NCBI RefSeq assembly: GCF_900116715.1
Contig: NZ_FPBM01000012.1
Coordinates: forward strand, 1-64,000
Length of the DNA: 64,000 bases
DNA from: Polaromonas sp. YR568
GTDB lineage: Bacteria > Pseudomonadota > Gammaproteobacteria > Burkholderiales > Burkholderiaceae_C
Direction: 5' to 3'
Shown here: one piece after another, positions 52,868-61,277 of the stretch
Layout of the letters: each line of letters opens with the position of its first letter
Position numbering within the stretch: the stretch's first letter is position 1
Notes under the pieces: model-generated
Told to the model about the DNA's origin: nothing
Seen by the model: only the letters and a program-made list of their open reading frames with translations
Database searches by the model: none
Position numbers and translations under genes: made by a program

Positions 52868-55090
52868 TCAGACGCCGGCCTTGACCTTCAGGCGCCAGGC
52901 ATGCAGCAGCGGCTCGGTGTAGCCGCTGGGTTGCTCCAGGCCCTTGAAGACCAGGTCGCAAGCCGCCTTGTACGCCGACGAGGTTTCGAAGTTGCCCGCC
53001 ATTTTTTTGTACAGCGGGTCGCCGGCGTTCTGGCCGTCAACCACGGCGGCCATGCGCTCAAAGGTTTCCTTGATCTGGGCATGGGTGACGATGCCGTGCA
53101 GCAGCCAGTTGGCCATGTGCTGGCTTGAAATGCGCAGCGTGGCGCGGTCTTCCATCAGGCCGACGTTGTGGATGTCGGGCACCTTGGAGCAGCCCACGCC
53201 CTGGTCGATCCAGCGCACCACATAGCCCAGAATGCCCTGGGCGTTGTTGTCGAGTTCCTGCTGGATCTCGGCGGGCGCCCATTGCGCGTCGGGCGAGACC
53301 GGCACCAGCAACAGCTCGGGCAGCAGGCGGGCGATTTCGGATTTCAGGTCGACCTTCTTCTCGATGTCTTTTTGCACCGCCGCCACATTGACCTGGTGGT
53401 AGTGCAGCGCGTGCAGCGTCGCGGCCGTGGGCGACGGAACCCAGGCGGTGTTGGCGCCGGCTTGCGGGTGCGAGATTTTGATCTTGAGCATGTCGGCCAT
53501 CAGGTCGGGCATGGCCCACATGCCCTTGCCGATCTGGGCGCGGCCGCGCAGGCCGCAGGCCAGGCCCGTCAGCACATTGCTGCGCTCATAAGCGCTGAGC
53601 CACGGGCTGATCTTCATATTGCCCTTGCGGATCATCGGACCGGCCTGCATGGCGGTGTGCATCTCGTCGCCAGTGCGGTCCAGGAAGCCGGTGTTGATGA
53701 AGGCAACGCGGCTGGATGCTGCTGCGATACAGGCCTTCAGGTTGACGCTGGTGCGGCGCTCTTCGTCCATGATGCCGAGCTTGACGGTGCTGTCGGGCAG
53801 GCCCAGCACTTTTTCGACGCGGCGGAAAAGTTCGTCGGCAAAGGCGACTTCGTCGGGGCCGTGCATCTTGGGCTTGACGATGTAAACCGAGCCCTTGCGC
53901 GAGTTCTTGATGCCGGCCTTGCCCTTGCGCTTCAAATCGTGAATCGCGATCGCGGTGGTGACGACCGCGTCGAGGATGCCTTCGGGGATTTCTTTCGTCG
54001 ATCCGTCCGCGGCGGTGTACAGCACGGCCGGGTTGGTCATCAGGTGGCCCACATTGCGCACAAACATCAGCGAGCGGCCGTGCAACGTGACCGCCTTGCC
54101 TTTGGGCGAGGTGTATTCGCGGTCGGGGTTCAGGCCGCGGGTGAAGGTCTTGCCGTCCTTGGTCACGTTTTCGGTCAGCGTGCCCTGCAAAATGCCCAGC
54201 CAGTTACGGTAGGCCAGCACCTTGTCGTCGGCGTCCACCACCGCGACTGAATCTTCCAGATCCAGAATGGTCGACAGCGCGGCTTCGACTACCAGGTCGC
54301 TCACACCGGCAGCGTCGGTTTTGCCGATGGGTGTTGCGCGGTCGATGCGGATGTCCAGGTGCAGGCCGTTGTGTTGCAGCAGCACCGACGAAGGCGCAGA
54401 CGCCTTGCCCTGGAAACCGATGAACTGGCTGGCGTCTTCCAGCGTAGTCGTCTTGCCGCCTTTGAGTGAGACCACCAGCTTGCCGCCCTTGACGGCATAG
54501 CCCGTCGAATCGATGTGCGAGCCCTTCTTCAGCGGCGCGGTGCGGTCCAGCACATAACGTGCGTACTCGATCACCTTGGCGCCGCGCACCGGGTTGTAGC
54601 CTTTGCCTTTGGTGGCGCCGTTGTCTTCAGAGAGAACGTCGGTGCCGTAGAGCGCGTCATAGAGGCTGCCCCAGCGTGCGTTGGCGGCGTTCAGCGCATA
54701 ACGCGCGTTCAGGATAGGCACCACCAGTTGCGGGCCGGCCTGCTTGGAGAGTTCGGCATCGACATTGCCGGTGGTGATGGTGACTTTCTTGGGCGAGGGC
54801 ACCAGGTAGCCGGTCTTTTCGAGGAAGGCACGGTAGGCCTTCATGTCGGTGATGGGGCCGGGGTTGGCTTTGTGCCAGGCGTCCATCTCGGTCTGCAGGC
54901 GGTCGCGCTCGGCCAGCAGGGCGAGGTTTTTCGGCGCCAGGTCGGCCACGATGGCGTCAAAGCCCTTCCAGAAAGTGGCGCTGGCCACACCGGTGCCGGG
55001 CAGCACTTCGTCTTCGACAAAACGGTAAAGATTGGTGGCAACCTGCAGGCGATGGCTGGCGGTGCGCGGTGTGGTGTTTGTTGTGCTCAT
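52868..55090 (-). CDS. glcB: Malate synthase G
   Basis: A 740-aa glyoxylate-cycle enzyme that condenses glyoxylate with acetyl-CoA. Diagnostic blocks are LNARYALNAANARWGSLYDALYGTD, TILDLEDSVAVVDADDK, the long glycine-rich GVQ-like region replaced by KPKMHGPDEVAFADELFRRVE, GIMDEERRTSVNLKACI, and the C-terminal Asp region NNAQGILGYVVRWIDQGVGCSKVPDI. Length is normal for form G. A T-rich degenerate repeat (55106-55155) precedes the start. It shares its strand with the downstream-facing L-2-haloacid dehalogenase, 84 bases upstream. Confidence 0.97.
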   Translation of the reverse strand: MSTTNTTPRTASHRLQVATNLYRFVEDEVLPGTGVASATFWKGFDAIVADLAPKNLALLAERDRLQTEMDAWHKANPGPITDMKAYRAFLEKTGYLVPSPKKVTITTGNVDAELSKQAGPQLVVPILNARYALNAANARWGSLYDALYGTDVLSEDNGATKGKGYNPVRGAKVIEYARYVLDRTAPLKKGSHIDSTGYAVKGGKLVVSLKGGKTTTLEDASQFIGFQGKASAPSSVLLQHNGLHLDIRIDRATPIGKTDAAGVSDLVVEAALSTILDLEDSVAVVDADDKVLAYRNWLGILQGTLTENVTKDGKTFTRGLNPDREYTSPKGKAVTLHGRSLMFVRNVGHLMTNPAVLYTAADGSTKEIPEGILDAVVTTAIAIHDLKRKGKAGIKNSRKGSVYIVKPKMHGPDEVAFADELFRRVEKVLGLPDSTVKLGIMDEERRTSVNLKACIAAASSRVAFINTGFLDRTGDEMHTAMQAGPMIRKGNMKISPWLSAYERSNVLTGLACGLRGRAQIGKGMWAMPDLMADMLKIKISHPQAGANTAWVPSPTAATLHALHYHQVNVAAVQKDIEKKVDLKSEIARLLPELLLVPVSPDAQWAPAEIQQELDNNAQGILGYVVRWIDQGVGCSKVPDIHNVGLMEDRATLRISSQHMANWLLHGIVTHAQIKETFERMAAVVDGQNAGDPLYKKMAGNFETSSAYKAACDLVFKGLEQPSGYTEPLLHAWRLKVKAGV

Positions 55091-55105
55091 GGTGTGGTCC
55101 CTTTT

Positions 55106-55155
55106 CTCAAAAATTCAAAAGCTCAAAACTCAAAGATTCAAAAACAATTCAAAAC
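55106..55155 (-). repeat. Degenerate TTTTGAAT/TTTGAG tandem repeat upstream of glcB
   Basis: On the minus strand about six copies of TTTTGAAT- or TTTTGAG-like units follow one another with 8-10 base spacing, ending 15 bases before the glcB ATG. It could be a leader-region element, an AT-rich promoter up-element, or simple slippage product. Confidence 0.55.
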
Positions 55156-55174
55156 CTGAAGCGTGAATGCCGAA

Positions 55175-55882
55175 TCATTGCAGCGGCAAGGACAGCACAT
55201 CACGCAGGCTACTGCCGGTATGCACGGGCTGCGTGCCCAGTTCTTCAAACGGCAGCTGGTAGCGGTTCACCCAAAGCGTCTGGTAGCCATACCAGGTGGC
55301 GGCCAGCGCGTCCCAGCTGTTGCAGCTCACAAAGCCGATCTGCTTCGCTTCGAAGCCGGTCGCGGCGGGCCCGAGCGCGTAGGCCTCGGGCGCCGTCTTG
55401 TATTTGCGGATGCTGTCCACGCTGATCACATGGTCCAGCACGCCGTCCAGCCCGGCCGACTTCACAGCCACGTCCAGCATGGAAGGGTCGCCGTTGGAGA
55501 GGATACCGGTGACGATGCCGCGCGCCTTTAGCGCCTGCAGCACCTCGCGGTTTTCAGGAAAGGCCGACAGGTGGCGGTACTGGTTCATGAGCTGCTTTTC
55601 CTGGGCGGCGCCCAGGTCCAGCCCCAGCCGCTTGCATGCATAACGCAGGCCAGCCCGCGTGAGGTCCCAGAACGGCTGGTAGTGCGCGCCGCCATTGCTG
55701 ATGGTCACCAGGCGGGTGTATTCAATCTGCTTGTCGCGCCACAGCACGCCCAGCGCTTCACCCTTGCCCGGAAACAACTGCTCCGCCAGCAGGCCCACGC
55801 TGTACACGTCGAACAGCGTGCCGTAGGCATCAAACAGCACGGCGCGCAGTTTGACAGGCGAGTTGGAGCGGGGCTTTTCCAT
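55175..55882 (-). CDS. (S)-2-haloacid dehalogenase (haloacid dehalogenase type II)
   Basis: A 235-aa HAD enzyme that hydrolyses L-2-haloacids to D-2-hydroxyacids. The nucleophile is Asp18 in VLFDAYGTLFDVYS, followed by the Ser/Asn block GILSNGDPSMLD, the lysine in RKYKTAPEAYALG and FVSCNSWDALAATWYGY, all matching characterised L-DEX enzymes. Together with the fluoroacetate-dehalogenase-like protein at 35 kb it gives the window two haloacid-hydrolysing enzymes of unrelated fold. It is 84 bases upstream of glcB on the same strand, so glyoxylate or glycolate products could feed malate synthase. Confidence 0.92.
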   Translation of the reverse strand: MEKPRSNSPVKLRAVLFDAYGTLFDVYSVGLLAEQLFPGKGEALGVLWRDKQIEYTRLVTISNGGAHYQPFWDLTRAGLRYACKRLGLDLGAAQEKQLMNQYRHLSAFPENREVLQALKARGIVTGILSNGDPSMLDVAVKSAGLDGVLDHVISVDSIRKYKTAPEAYALGPAATGFEAKQIGFVSCNSWDALAATWYGYQTLWVNRYQLPFEELGTQPVHTGSSLRDVLSLPLQ

Positions 55883-55993
55883 AAGCCTCTACTGTATTTG
55901 ATACACCACGCGCGATTAATTACCGCGAAATCGCTTTATCTGTGACATTGATCTACCTAATTCAGCAGCGAAAGCGCTGAGAACCACCGCCGG

Positions 55994-56731
55994 TTATAGC
56001 TGCGCCCCGAGTTTCCGGGCCGCCTGCAGCACCTTTTGGACGTGCTGCCCGTCGTAACGCCCGGCCGGCATGGTCAGCGTCAGCGCGGCGGCCAGGCTGC
56101 CGTCGGCCCTGAAAACCGGCGCCGAAATGCCGGCCACGCCTGCCAGGCGGTCGCCCGTTGCCGAGAAATAGCCTTGCTCCCGGATGCGGGCATAGAGGTT
56201 TTTGTCTTTCGCGCTGGCGGCGGCAGGTTTGGGGCCAAAGGCCGACAGCACGCGCCCGCCCGTGCCGCGGTTCAGCGGCAGCACGTCGCCGGCGCGTATG
56301 TGGTCGCGCACCGGCTGGGGCGAGTCAACGCGGTACAGGCACAGGCGCACGGCTTCAGAGCCCTGGCCTTGCATCACATGGTAGGCCGCGCTTTCGCGCG
56401 TGGCCGCCACGAGGGCACGCAGGGCCGGCATCACCACGCGGTCGAGTGAAAACGAGGCGGCGTACACCGCATTGAGCCGCGCCACTTCATTGCCCAGGCC
56501 ATAGCTGCCGTCATCCAGCCGCTGCACCAGACGCGCGTGCTCCAGCGAAGCCAGCAGGCGCAGCACCGTGCTTTTGTAGAGCTGCGTGCGGCCGGCGAGC
56601 TCCACCAGGCTGAGCGAGGCGTCGCCCGCGCGGAAGGCCGCCAGCAGCGTCAGGGCGCGGTCGACCGCGGCCGCGCCGCCGGGCGCTGCGTGGCTGTCAG
56701 CCACAGATTCGATTTGGGCTTTGCGGGGCAT
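55994..56731 (-). CDS. IclR-type transcriptional regulator
   Basis: A 245-aa regulator: N-terminal winged helix-turn-helix (AVDRALTLLAAFRAGDASLSLVELAGRTQLYKSTVLRLLASLEHARLVQR, about residues 23-72) and the C-terminal IclR effector domain (SAAYHVMQGQGSEAVRLCLYRVDS, then GYFSATGDRLAGVAGISAPVF). It diverges from the HMG-CoA-lyase-like gene over a 112-base gap containing a palindromic operator (56812-56838), so it very likely controls the lyase/CoA-transferase operon. The ATG at 56731 fits the family better than the longer frame. Confidence 0.93.
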   Translation of the reverse strand: MPRKAQIESVADSHAAPGGAAAVDRALTLLAAFRAGDASLSLVELAGRTQLYKSTVLRLLASLEHARLVQRLDDGSYGLGNEVARLNAVYAASFSLDRVVMPALRALVAATRESAAYHVMQGQGSEAVRLCLYRVDSPQPVRDHIRAGDVLPLNRGTGGRVLSAFGPKPAAASAKDKNLYARIREQGYFSATGDRLAGVAGISAPVFRADGSLAAALTLTMPAGRYDGQHVQKVLQAARKLGAQL

Positions 56732-56811
56732 GTCGTGCCTTTCAGGGAAGCAGGGGCATGATGGTGGTCGGCTTGACAAGCCGCGGCGAATCACGGAGCA
56801 TTTCATTAGAA

Positions 56812-56838
56812 AGAACCATGTTCTATCTTACAGAACAT
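56812..56838. promoter_or_regulatory. Triple half-site operator (probable IclR site)
   Basis: Half-sites AGAAC (56812-56816), GTTCT (56820-56824) and AGAAC (56832-56836). The first two form a palindrome with a 3-base spacer, and ATGTTCT-N7-AGAACAT (56818-56838) forms a perfect 7-7-7 inverted repeat. It ends 5 bases before the lyase ATG. A consensus -35 TTGACA lies at 56773-56778 with a poor -10, which suits activator control. Confidence 0.65.
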
Positions 56839-56843
56839 CATCA

Positions 56844-57815
56844 ATGACCGCAAACCCGCACACACTCCCCGCCACCCCCGAGGTGCTGATCAGCGAAGTC
56901 GGGCCGCGCGACGGCCTGCAGTCGGTCAAGGCCGTCATGCCGACGGACCACAAGCTGCGCTGGATCACGGCCTTGTACGAAGCCGGCCTGCGGGAAATCG
57001 AGGTCGCCTCTTTTGTGCCGGCCAAACTGCTACCGCAAATGGCCGATGCCGCCGAGGTGGTGCGGCACGCGCTGACGCTGCCTGGCCTCACGGTCATGGC
57101 GCTGGTGCCCAACCTGCGCGGCGCCGAGGCGGCCCTGGCGGCCGGCGTGCACAAACTCACCCTGCCGGTGTCGGCCAGCGCCGCGCATTCGCTGGCCAAT
57201 GTGCGCAAGACCCGCGAAGAGATGATCGAGGAGGTGCGCGCCGTGGCGGCGCTGCGCCGCGACACCGCGCCGCAGGTGATGGTCGAGGTGGGCATTTCCA
57301 CCGCCTTCGGCTGCACGCTGCAGGGCGAGGTGGCGGAAGACGACGTGATGCGCATCGCCGCTCAATGCATCAACGCGGGCGCCGACGAAGTGGGCCTGTC
57401 GGACACCACGGGTTATGCCAACCCGGCGCAGGTCAAACGCCTTTTCAGGCGGCTGCGCGTGGAGATAGGCGCACACGCCGGCGCGGCCCACATGCACAAC
57501 ACGCGCGGCCTGGGCCTGGCCAACTGCCTGGCCGCCTATGAAGAAGGCGTGCGCACGTTCGATGCCTCGCTGGGCGGCCTGGGCGGCTGCCCTTATGCGC
57601 CGGGCGCGTCGGGCAATGTGGTCACCGAAGACCTGGCTTTTATGTTCGAGGCCATGGGTGTCGCCACCGGCCTGGATCTGGGCAAGCTGATGGCCGCGCG
57701 CGAGCCGCTGCGGGCCGGGCTGCCGGGCGAGCCGATTTACGGCATGACACCCGAAGCCGGTTTACCCAAAGGTTTTATGCAAAAAAACGTTGTACAGAAA
57801 GGCGCCCATGTCTGA
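56844..57815 (+). CDS. HMG-CoA lyase-like protein
   Basis: A 323-aa TIM-barrel lyase. EVGPRDGLQ (Arg22, Asp23) and the C-terminal active-site loop GGLGGCPYAPGASGN match 3-hydroxy-3-methylglutaryl-CoA lyases, which cut HMG-CoA to acetyl-CoA and acetoacetate. The metal-binding stretch reads HMHNTRG where typical lyases have HxHDTYG, placing it in a divergent subgroup whose substrate may be a related 3-hydroxyacyl-CoA. There is no Shine-Dalgarno; the operator overlaps the 5' end. Its stop overlaps the next gene by 8 bases. Confidence 0.88.
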   Translation: MTANPHTLPATPEVLISEVGPRDGLQSVKAVMPTDHKLRWITALYEAGLREIEVASFVPAKLLPQMADAAEVVRHALTLPGLTVMALVPNLRGAEAALAAGVHKLTLPVSASAAHSLANVRKTREEMIEEVRAVAALRRDTAPQVMVEVGISTAFGCTLQGEVAEDDVMRIAAQCINAGADEVGLSDTTGYANPAQVKRLFRRLRVEIGAHAGAAHMHNTRGLGLANCLAAYEEGVRTFDASLGGLGGCPYAPGASGNVVTEDLAFMFEAMGVATGLDLGKLMAAREPLRAGLPGEPIYGMTPEAGLPKGFMQKNVVQKGAHV

Positions 57816-59019
57816 AGCAGGCACGCCACCCAACAAACCCATGCCTTATGCAGGCCTGCGCGTTGTCGAATTCACCCACATGGTCATGGGCCCGACCTGC
57901 GGCATGCTGCTGGCCGACCTGGGCGCCGAGGTCATCAAGGTCGAGCCGATTACCGGCGACAACACGCGCAAGCTGATCGGCTCGGGCTCGGGCTTTTTCC
58001 CGATGTTCAACCGCAACAAAAAAAGCATCGCCGTCGACCTGCAAAAGCCCGAGGGGCGCGAGCTGGTGCTCAAGCTGGTCGCCACCGCGGATGTGGTGAG
58101 CGAGAACTTCAAGCCCGGCACCATGAAGAAACTGGGCCTGGACTACGCCAGCCTTTCGCAGCTCAATGAACGGCTGATCTATGTGAGCCACAAAGGCTTT
58201 TTGCCCGGCCCTTACGACCACCGCACGGCGCTCGATGAAGTGGTGCAGATGATGGGCGGCCTGGCCTATATGACCGGGCGCGCCGGCGACCCGCTGCGCG
58301 CCGGCAGCAGCGTCAACGACATCATGGGCGGCATGTTCGGCGCGATAGGCGCCATGGCCGCGCTGGCCGCGCGAGAGAAAACCGGCAAGGGCCAGGAGGT
58401 GCAGGCCGCGCTGTTTGAAAACAATGTGTTCCTGGTGGCCCAGCACATGATGCAGTTCGCCGTGACCGGCCAGCCTGCCGCGCCCATGCCCAGCCGCATC
58501 TCGGCCTGGGCGGTCTACGACGTGTTCACCGTCAAGGACGGCGAGCAGATTTTCCTGGCGGTCGTGAGCGACACGCAGTGGGCGGTCTTTTGCGAGGCCT
58601 TCGGCTTGCAGGAGTTGCGGGCCGACCCTCGGCTAGTGAGCAACAACGATCGCGTGCGTGCCCGTGACTGGTTGATGCCGATGCTGCGCTCGCACCTGGC
58701 CGGGCACAGCGCCGCCGAGCTGGGCGCCGTGTTTGAAATGCATGCGCTGCCTTTCGCGCCCATCACCCGGCCGCAAGACCTGTTTGACGACCCGCACCTT
58801 AAGGCCACCGGCGGGCTTGCGCCCATCACGCTGTCTGACGGCGAGCGTACGGGGCAAATCAGCCCCACCGTGCTGCTGCCCCTCACGCTGGGCGGCGAAC
58901 GCCCGGCCATTCGCATGAGCCCGCCCCGGCTGGGCGAGCACACACGGGAGCTGCTGCGGGAGCTGGGCTATGCCGAGGACGCCATGGATGCACTCCAGGC
59001 CGGCGGCGTCACGCGCTGA
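57808..59019 (+). CDS. CaiB/BaiF (class III) CoA-transferase
   Basis: A 403-aa family III CoA-transferase. LRVVEFTHMVMGPTCGMLLADLGAEVIKVEP is the family N-terminus and the catalytic Asp lies at 143 in RTALDEVVQMMGGL. It would move CoA from a donor such as succinyl-CoA to an organic acid. The 8-base overlap with the lyase makes an activation-then-cleavage pair plausible, with HMG as one candidate acid by analogy with human SUGCT; other 3-hydroxyacids are possible. Confidence 0.92.
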   Translation: MSEAGTPPNKPMPYAGLRVVEFTHMVMGPTCGMLLADLGAEVIKVEPITGDNTRKLIGSGSGFFPMFNRNKKSIAVDLQKPEGRELVLKLVATADVVSENFKPGTMKKLGLDYASLSQLNERLIYVSHKGFLPGPYDHRTALDEVVQMMGGLAYMTGRAGDPLRAGSSVNDIMGGMFGAIGAMAALAAREKTGKGQEVQAALFENNVFLVAQHMMQFAVTGQPAAPMPSRISAWAVYDVFTVKDGEQIFLAVVSDTQWAVFCEAFGLQELRADPRLVSNNDRVRARDWLMPMLRSHLAGHSAAELGAVFEMHALPFAPITRPQDLFDDPHLKATGGLAPITLSDGERTGQISPTVLLPLTLGGERPAIRMSPPRLGEHTRELLRELGYAEDAMDALQAGGVTR

Positions 59020-59130
59020 CGGCGCGTTAATCATTTCAGCAACAGTCGGGGCAACCCGCGCTGGGGCTCGCGGCGGAATACGGGTTGATTCCGTGTTGAT
59101 TGCTGACATTCGTGCGCATAATGAGGCCGC

Positions 59131-60054
59131 ATGGACAAACTCAAGCAGCTGGAATCTTTCGTCTCGGTGGTAGCGCGCGGCAGCAAGAAAACGGCCGCCA
59201 AATCCGAAGGCGTGGCGCCCGCCATCATGGGCCGGCGGCTGGATGCGCTGGAAGAACGGCTGGGTGTGAAGCTCCTGGTGCGCACCACACGGCGCATTGC
59301 GCTCACGCACGAAGGCAGCGCTTTTCTGGAAGATTGCCAGCGCCTGCTGGCTGACTTGGCGAACGCGGAGGCCAGCGTGTCGGCCGGCGGCGTCAAGGCC
59401 AGCGGGCATTTGCGCATCACCGCGCCGGCGGGCTTTGGGCGCCGCCATGTCGCACCCCTGGTCACCCGCTTTCGCGAGCAGCATTCCGATGTCACCATCA
59501 CCCTGAACCTGAGCGACCGCGTGGTCGACCTGGCGGGCGAGGGCTTTGACTGCGCGGTGCGCGTGGGCGACATGCCGGACTCCTCACTCGTCAGTGTGCG
59601 CATGGCCGACAACCGGCGCCTGTGCGTGGCCACGCCGCGCTACCTCAAGACCCACGGCACGCCGCAGCACCCGAGCGAGCTGGCGCGCTTTGATTGCCTC
59701 ACGCTGTCCAGCGACGCCTCGCAAACGCGCGGCTGGGCATTTCAGGTGGCCGGCGAGCTGATTCACCTCAAGCCCGGTGGGCCGCTGGATTGCTCTGACG
59801 GGCAAGTGCTGCACGACTGGTGCCTGGCCGACTGCGGCATAGCCTGGCGCAGCACCTGGGAGGTCGAGTCGGAAATCGCCGCCGGCCGGCTGGTGGCGCT
59901 GCTCGAAGATTTCGCCGCGCCGCCCAACGGCATTTACGCGGTGTTTCCGCAGCGCAAACACCTGCCGCTGCGGGTTCGGCTGTGGGTGGACTTTCTCAAG
60001 CACCATTACAGCCAGCCGGAGTTCTGGCGCTCGGCGGCGTCCGCAAAAGCCTGA
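59131..60054 (+). CDS. LysR-type transcriptional regulator
   Basis: A 307-aa LTTR of the CrgA-like group: helix-turn-helix MDKLKQLESFVSVVARGSKKTAAKSEGVAPAIMGRRLDALEERLG and effector domain with SDRVVDLAGEGFDCAVRVGDMPDSSLV. It is unusual that the recognition helix reads APAIMGRRL instead of the SQPAVSRQI type. It lies 112 bases after the CoA-transferase and 38 before a DUF2214 gene on the same strand. Targets are unknown. Confidence 0.9.
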   Translation: MDKLKQLESFVSVVARGSKKTAAKSEGVAPAIMGRRLDALEERLGVKLLVRTTRRIALTHEGSAFLEDCQRLLADLANAEASVSAGGVKASGHLRITAPAGFGRRHVAPLVTRFREQHSDVTITLNLSDRVVDLAGEGFDCAVRVGDMPDSSLVSVRMADNRRLCVATPRYLKTHGTPQHPSELARFDCLTLSSDASQTRGWAFQVAGELIHLKPGGPLDCSDGQVLHDWCLADCGIAWRSTWEVESEIAAGRLVALLEDFAAPPNGIYAVFPQRKHLPLRVRLWVDFLKHHYSQPEFWRSAASAKA

Positions 60055-60091
60055 CGCCCAACAAGACACAAGACTGAAAAAGGATCTCGCG

Positions 60092-60541
60092 ATGACGCTC
60101 GAAGCCCTGCTGGCCTATGCCCACCTGCTGGCCATCTTCACCATGGTGGTTTTCCTGGCGAGCGAGGCGGCTCTGTGCCGCCCCGAATGGCTCAATGCCG
60201 CTGTGGTCGAGCGGCTGGGCAAGGTCGATATGGTCTACGGCATCGCCGCCGGTGCGGTGTTTGTGACCGGCCTGGCGCGCGTGTTCCTGGGCACCAAGGG
60301 CGCGGCCTGGTACGGCCACAACCCGCTGCTCTACCTGAAGCTGCTGATGTTCCTGGCGGTGGGGCTGATCTCCGTCAAGCCGACCATGATGTTTGTGCGC
60401 TGGCGGCGTGCGCTGCGCGCGAGCGGCACCTTGCCTGATGCGGTGGAAGTCAAAAAAGCGCGCCGGCTGGTGATGGTGCAGGCGCACATCCTGCCTTTTA
60501 TTCCGCTCGTGGCGGTGTTCCTCGCACGCGGTTTCGGTTAA
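60092..60541 (+). CDS. DUF2214 family membrane protein
   Basis: A 149-aa inner-membrane protein with four hydrophobic helices (LLAYAHLLAIFTMVVFLASEAAL; VYGIAAGAVFVTGLARVF; LYLKLLMFLAVGLIS; VQAHILPFIPLVAVFLARG) and charged loops including RRALRASGTL. Function is unknown. A GGA triplet of ribosome binding type (AAAAGGATC) lies before the ATG. Convergent with argO, leaving only 3 bases between stops. Confidence 0.85.
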   Translation: MTLEALLAYAHLLAIFTMVVFLASEAALCRPEWLNAAVVERLGKVDMVYGIAAGAVFVTGLARVFLGTKGAAWYGHNPLLYLKLLMFLAVGLISVKPTMMFVRWRRALRASGTLPDAVEVKKARRLVMVQAHILPFIPLVAVFLARGFG

Positions 60542-60544
60542 CTT

Positions 60545-61180
60545 TTAAAGCAGGCCGCGGATCAGCCAGAAGGCCGTGCCCCACATCATCAGCGCCACCA
60601 GCAAATCCATGGCGCGCCACACCACCGGTGAATTGAGCTTGCGCCCCACGCACCACAGCGCCACGCCCAGGCCGGTGAACCACAACAGCGAGCCGGTAAT
60701 CGCCCCCAGGCCGAACACCGCGTTGTCGGGCTGCGCATAAGCCAGCGAGGCCGTGCCTATCACCACCGCGGTGTCCAGCCAGGCGTGCGGGTTCAGCCAC
60801 GACAAAGCCAGGGCCAGGCCGATGGCTTTGCGGCGCGGTATCGCTTCGGCACCCGGCGCCGGCGCGCCGTCTGCCCCCTGGGCCGCCGGCTGCAAAAAGC
60901 GCCGCATGGCCTGCGCGCCGTACACCAGCAGCACCAGCGCGCCCGCGCCCGTCATGGCGCCCAACAGCTTGTCAGACAGGCCGCCCAGCTGCGCCAGGCC
61001 CATCACACCCAGGCCGATCAGCGCCACATCGGTCAGCACGCAGACGGCGACTGTGAGCCAGAGGTGCTGGCGCAGCAGCCCCATGCGGATCACATGGGCG
61101 TTTTGCGGGCCTATGGCCATGATGAGTGACAGGCTGAGGACCATACCGGTCAGGAAGGCGGGGGCGGCGAGTGGGTTCAT
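60545..61180 (-). CDS. argO: LysE/ArgO family arginine or lysine exporter
   Basis: A 211-aa inner-membrane exporter with about six hydrophobic helices. The N-terminus MAIGPQNAHVIRMGLLRQHLW and SWLNPHAWLDTAVVIGT carry the LysE/ArgO signatures. It is divergent from an ArgP-type regulator, the pairing known for LysE-LysG and ArgO-ArgP, so export of excess arginine or lysine is a strong inference. It differs from the other LysE-family protein at 9.5 kb, which belongs to the RhtB group. Confidence 0.93.
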   Translation of the reverse strand: MNPLAAPAFLTGMVLSLSLIMAIGPQNAHVIRMGLLRQHLWLTVAVCVLTDVALIGLGVMGLAQLGGLSDKLLGAMTGAGALVLLVYGAQAMRRFLQPAAQGADGAPAPGAEAIPRRKAIGLALALSWLNPHAWLDTAVVIGTASLAYAQPDNAVFGLGAITGSLLWFTGLGVALWCVGRKLNSPVVWRAMDLLVALMMWGTAFWLIRGLL

Positions 61181-61277
61181 GGGCCAGAGTGTGCGTCAGG
61201 GCGCATAATAGTTAAACAAAATTAACTAAAACTAAGACTTGTCAATTAATAATTAACTTAAGTCATCACTGAACCTC
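61181..61277. promoter_or_regulatory. AT-rich argO-argP control region
   Basis: 97 bases between divergent genes, strikingly AT-rich between 61205 and 61262. On the minus strand a perfect -35 TTGACA (61240-61245) faces argO, with AT-rich but non-consensus -10 candidates around 61218-61224. Several TTAA/ATTAA stretches could be the ArgP-binding site; the exact operator is not determined. Confidence 0.55.

Noticed and set aside
55106..55155. A CRISPR-like array of short repeats upstream of glcB
   Set aside because: Units are only 6-8 bases and degenerate, with no spacers, and no cas genes are present.
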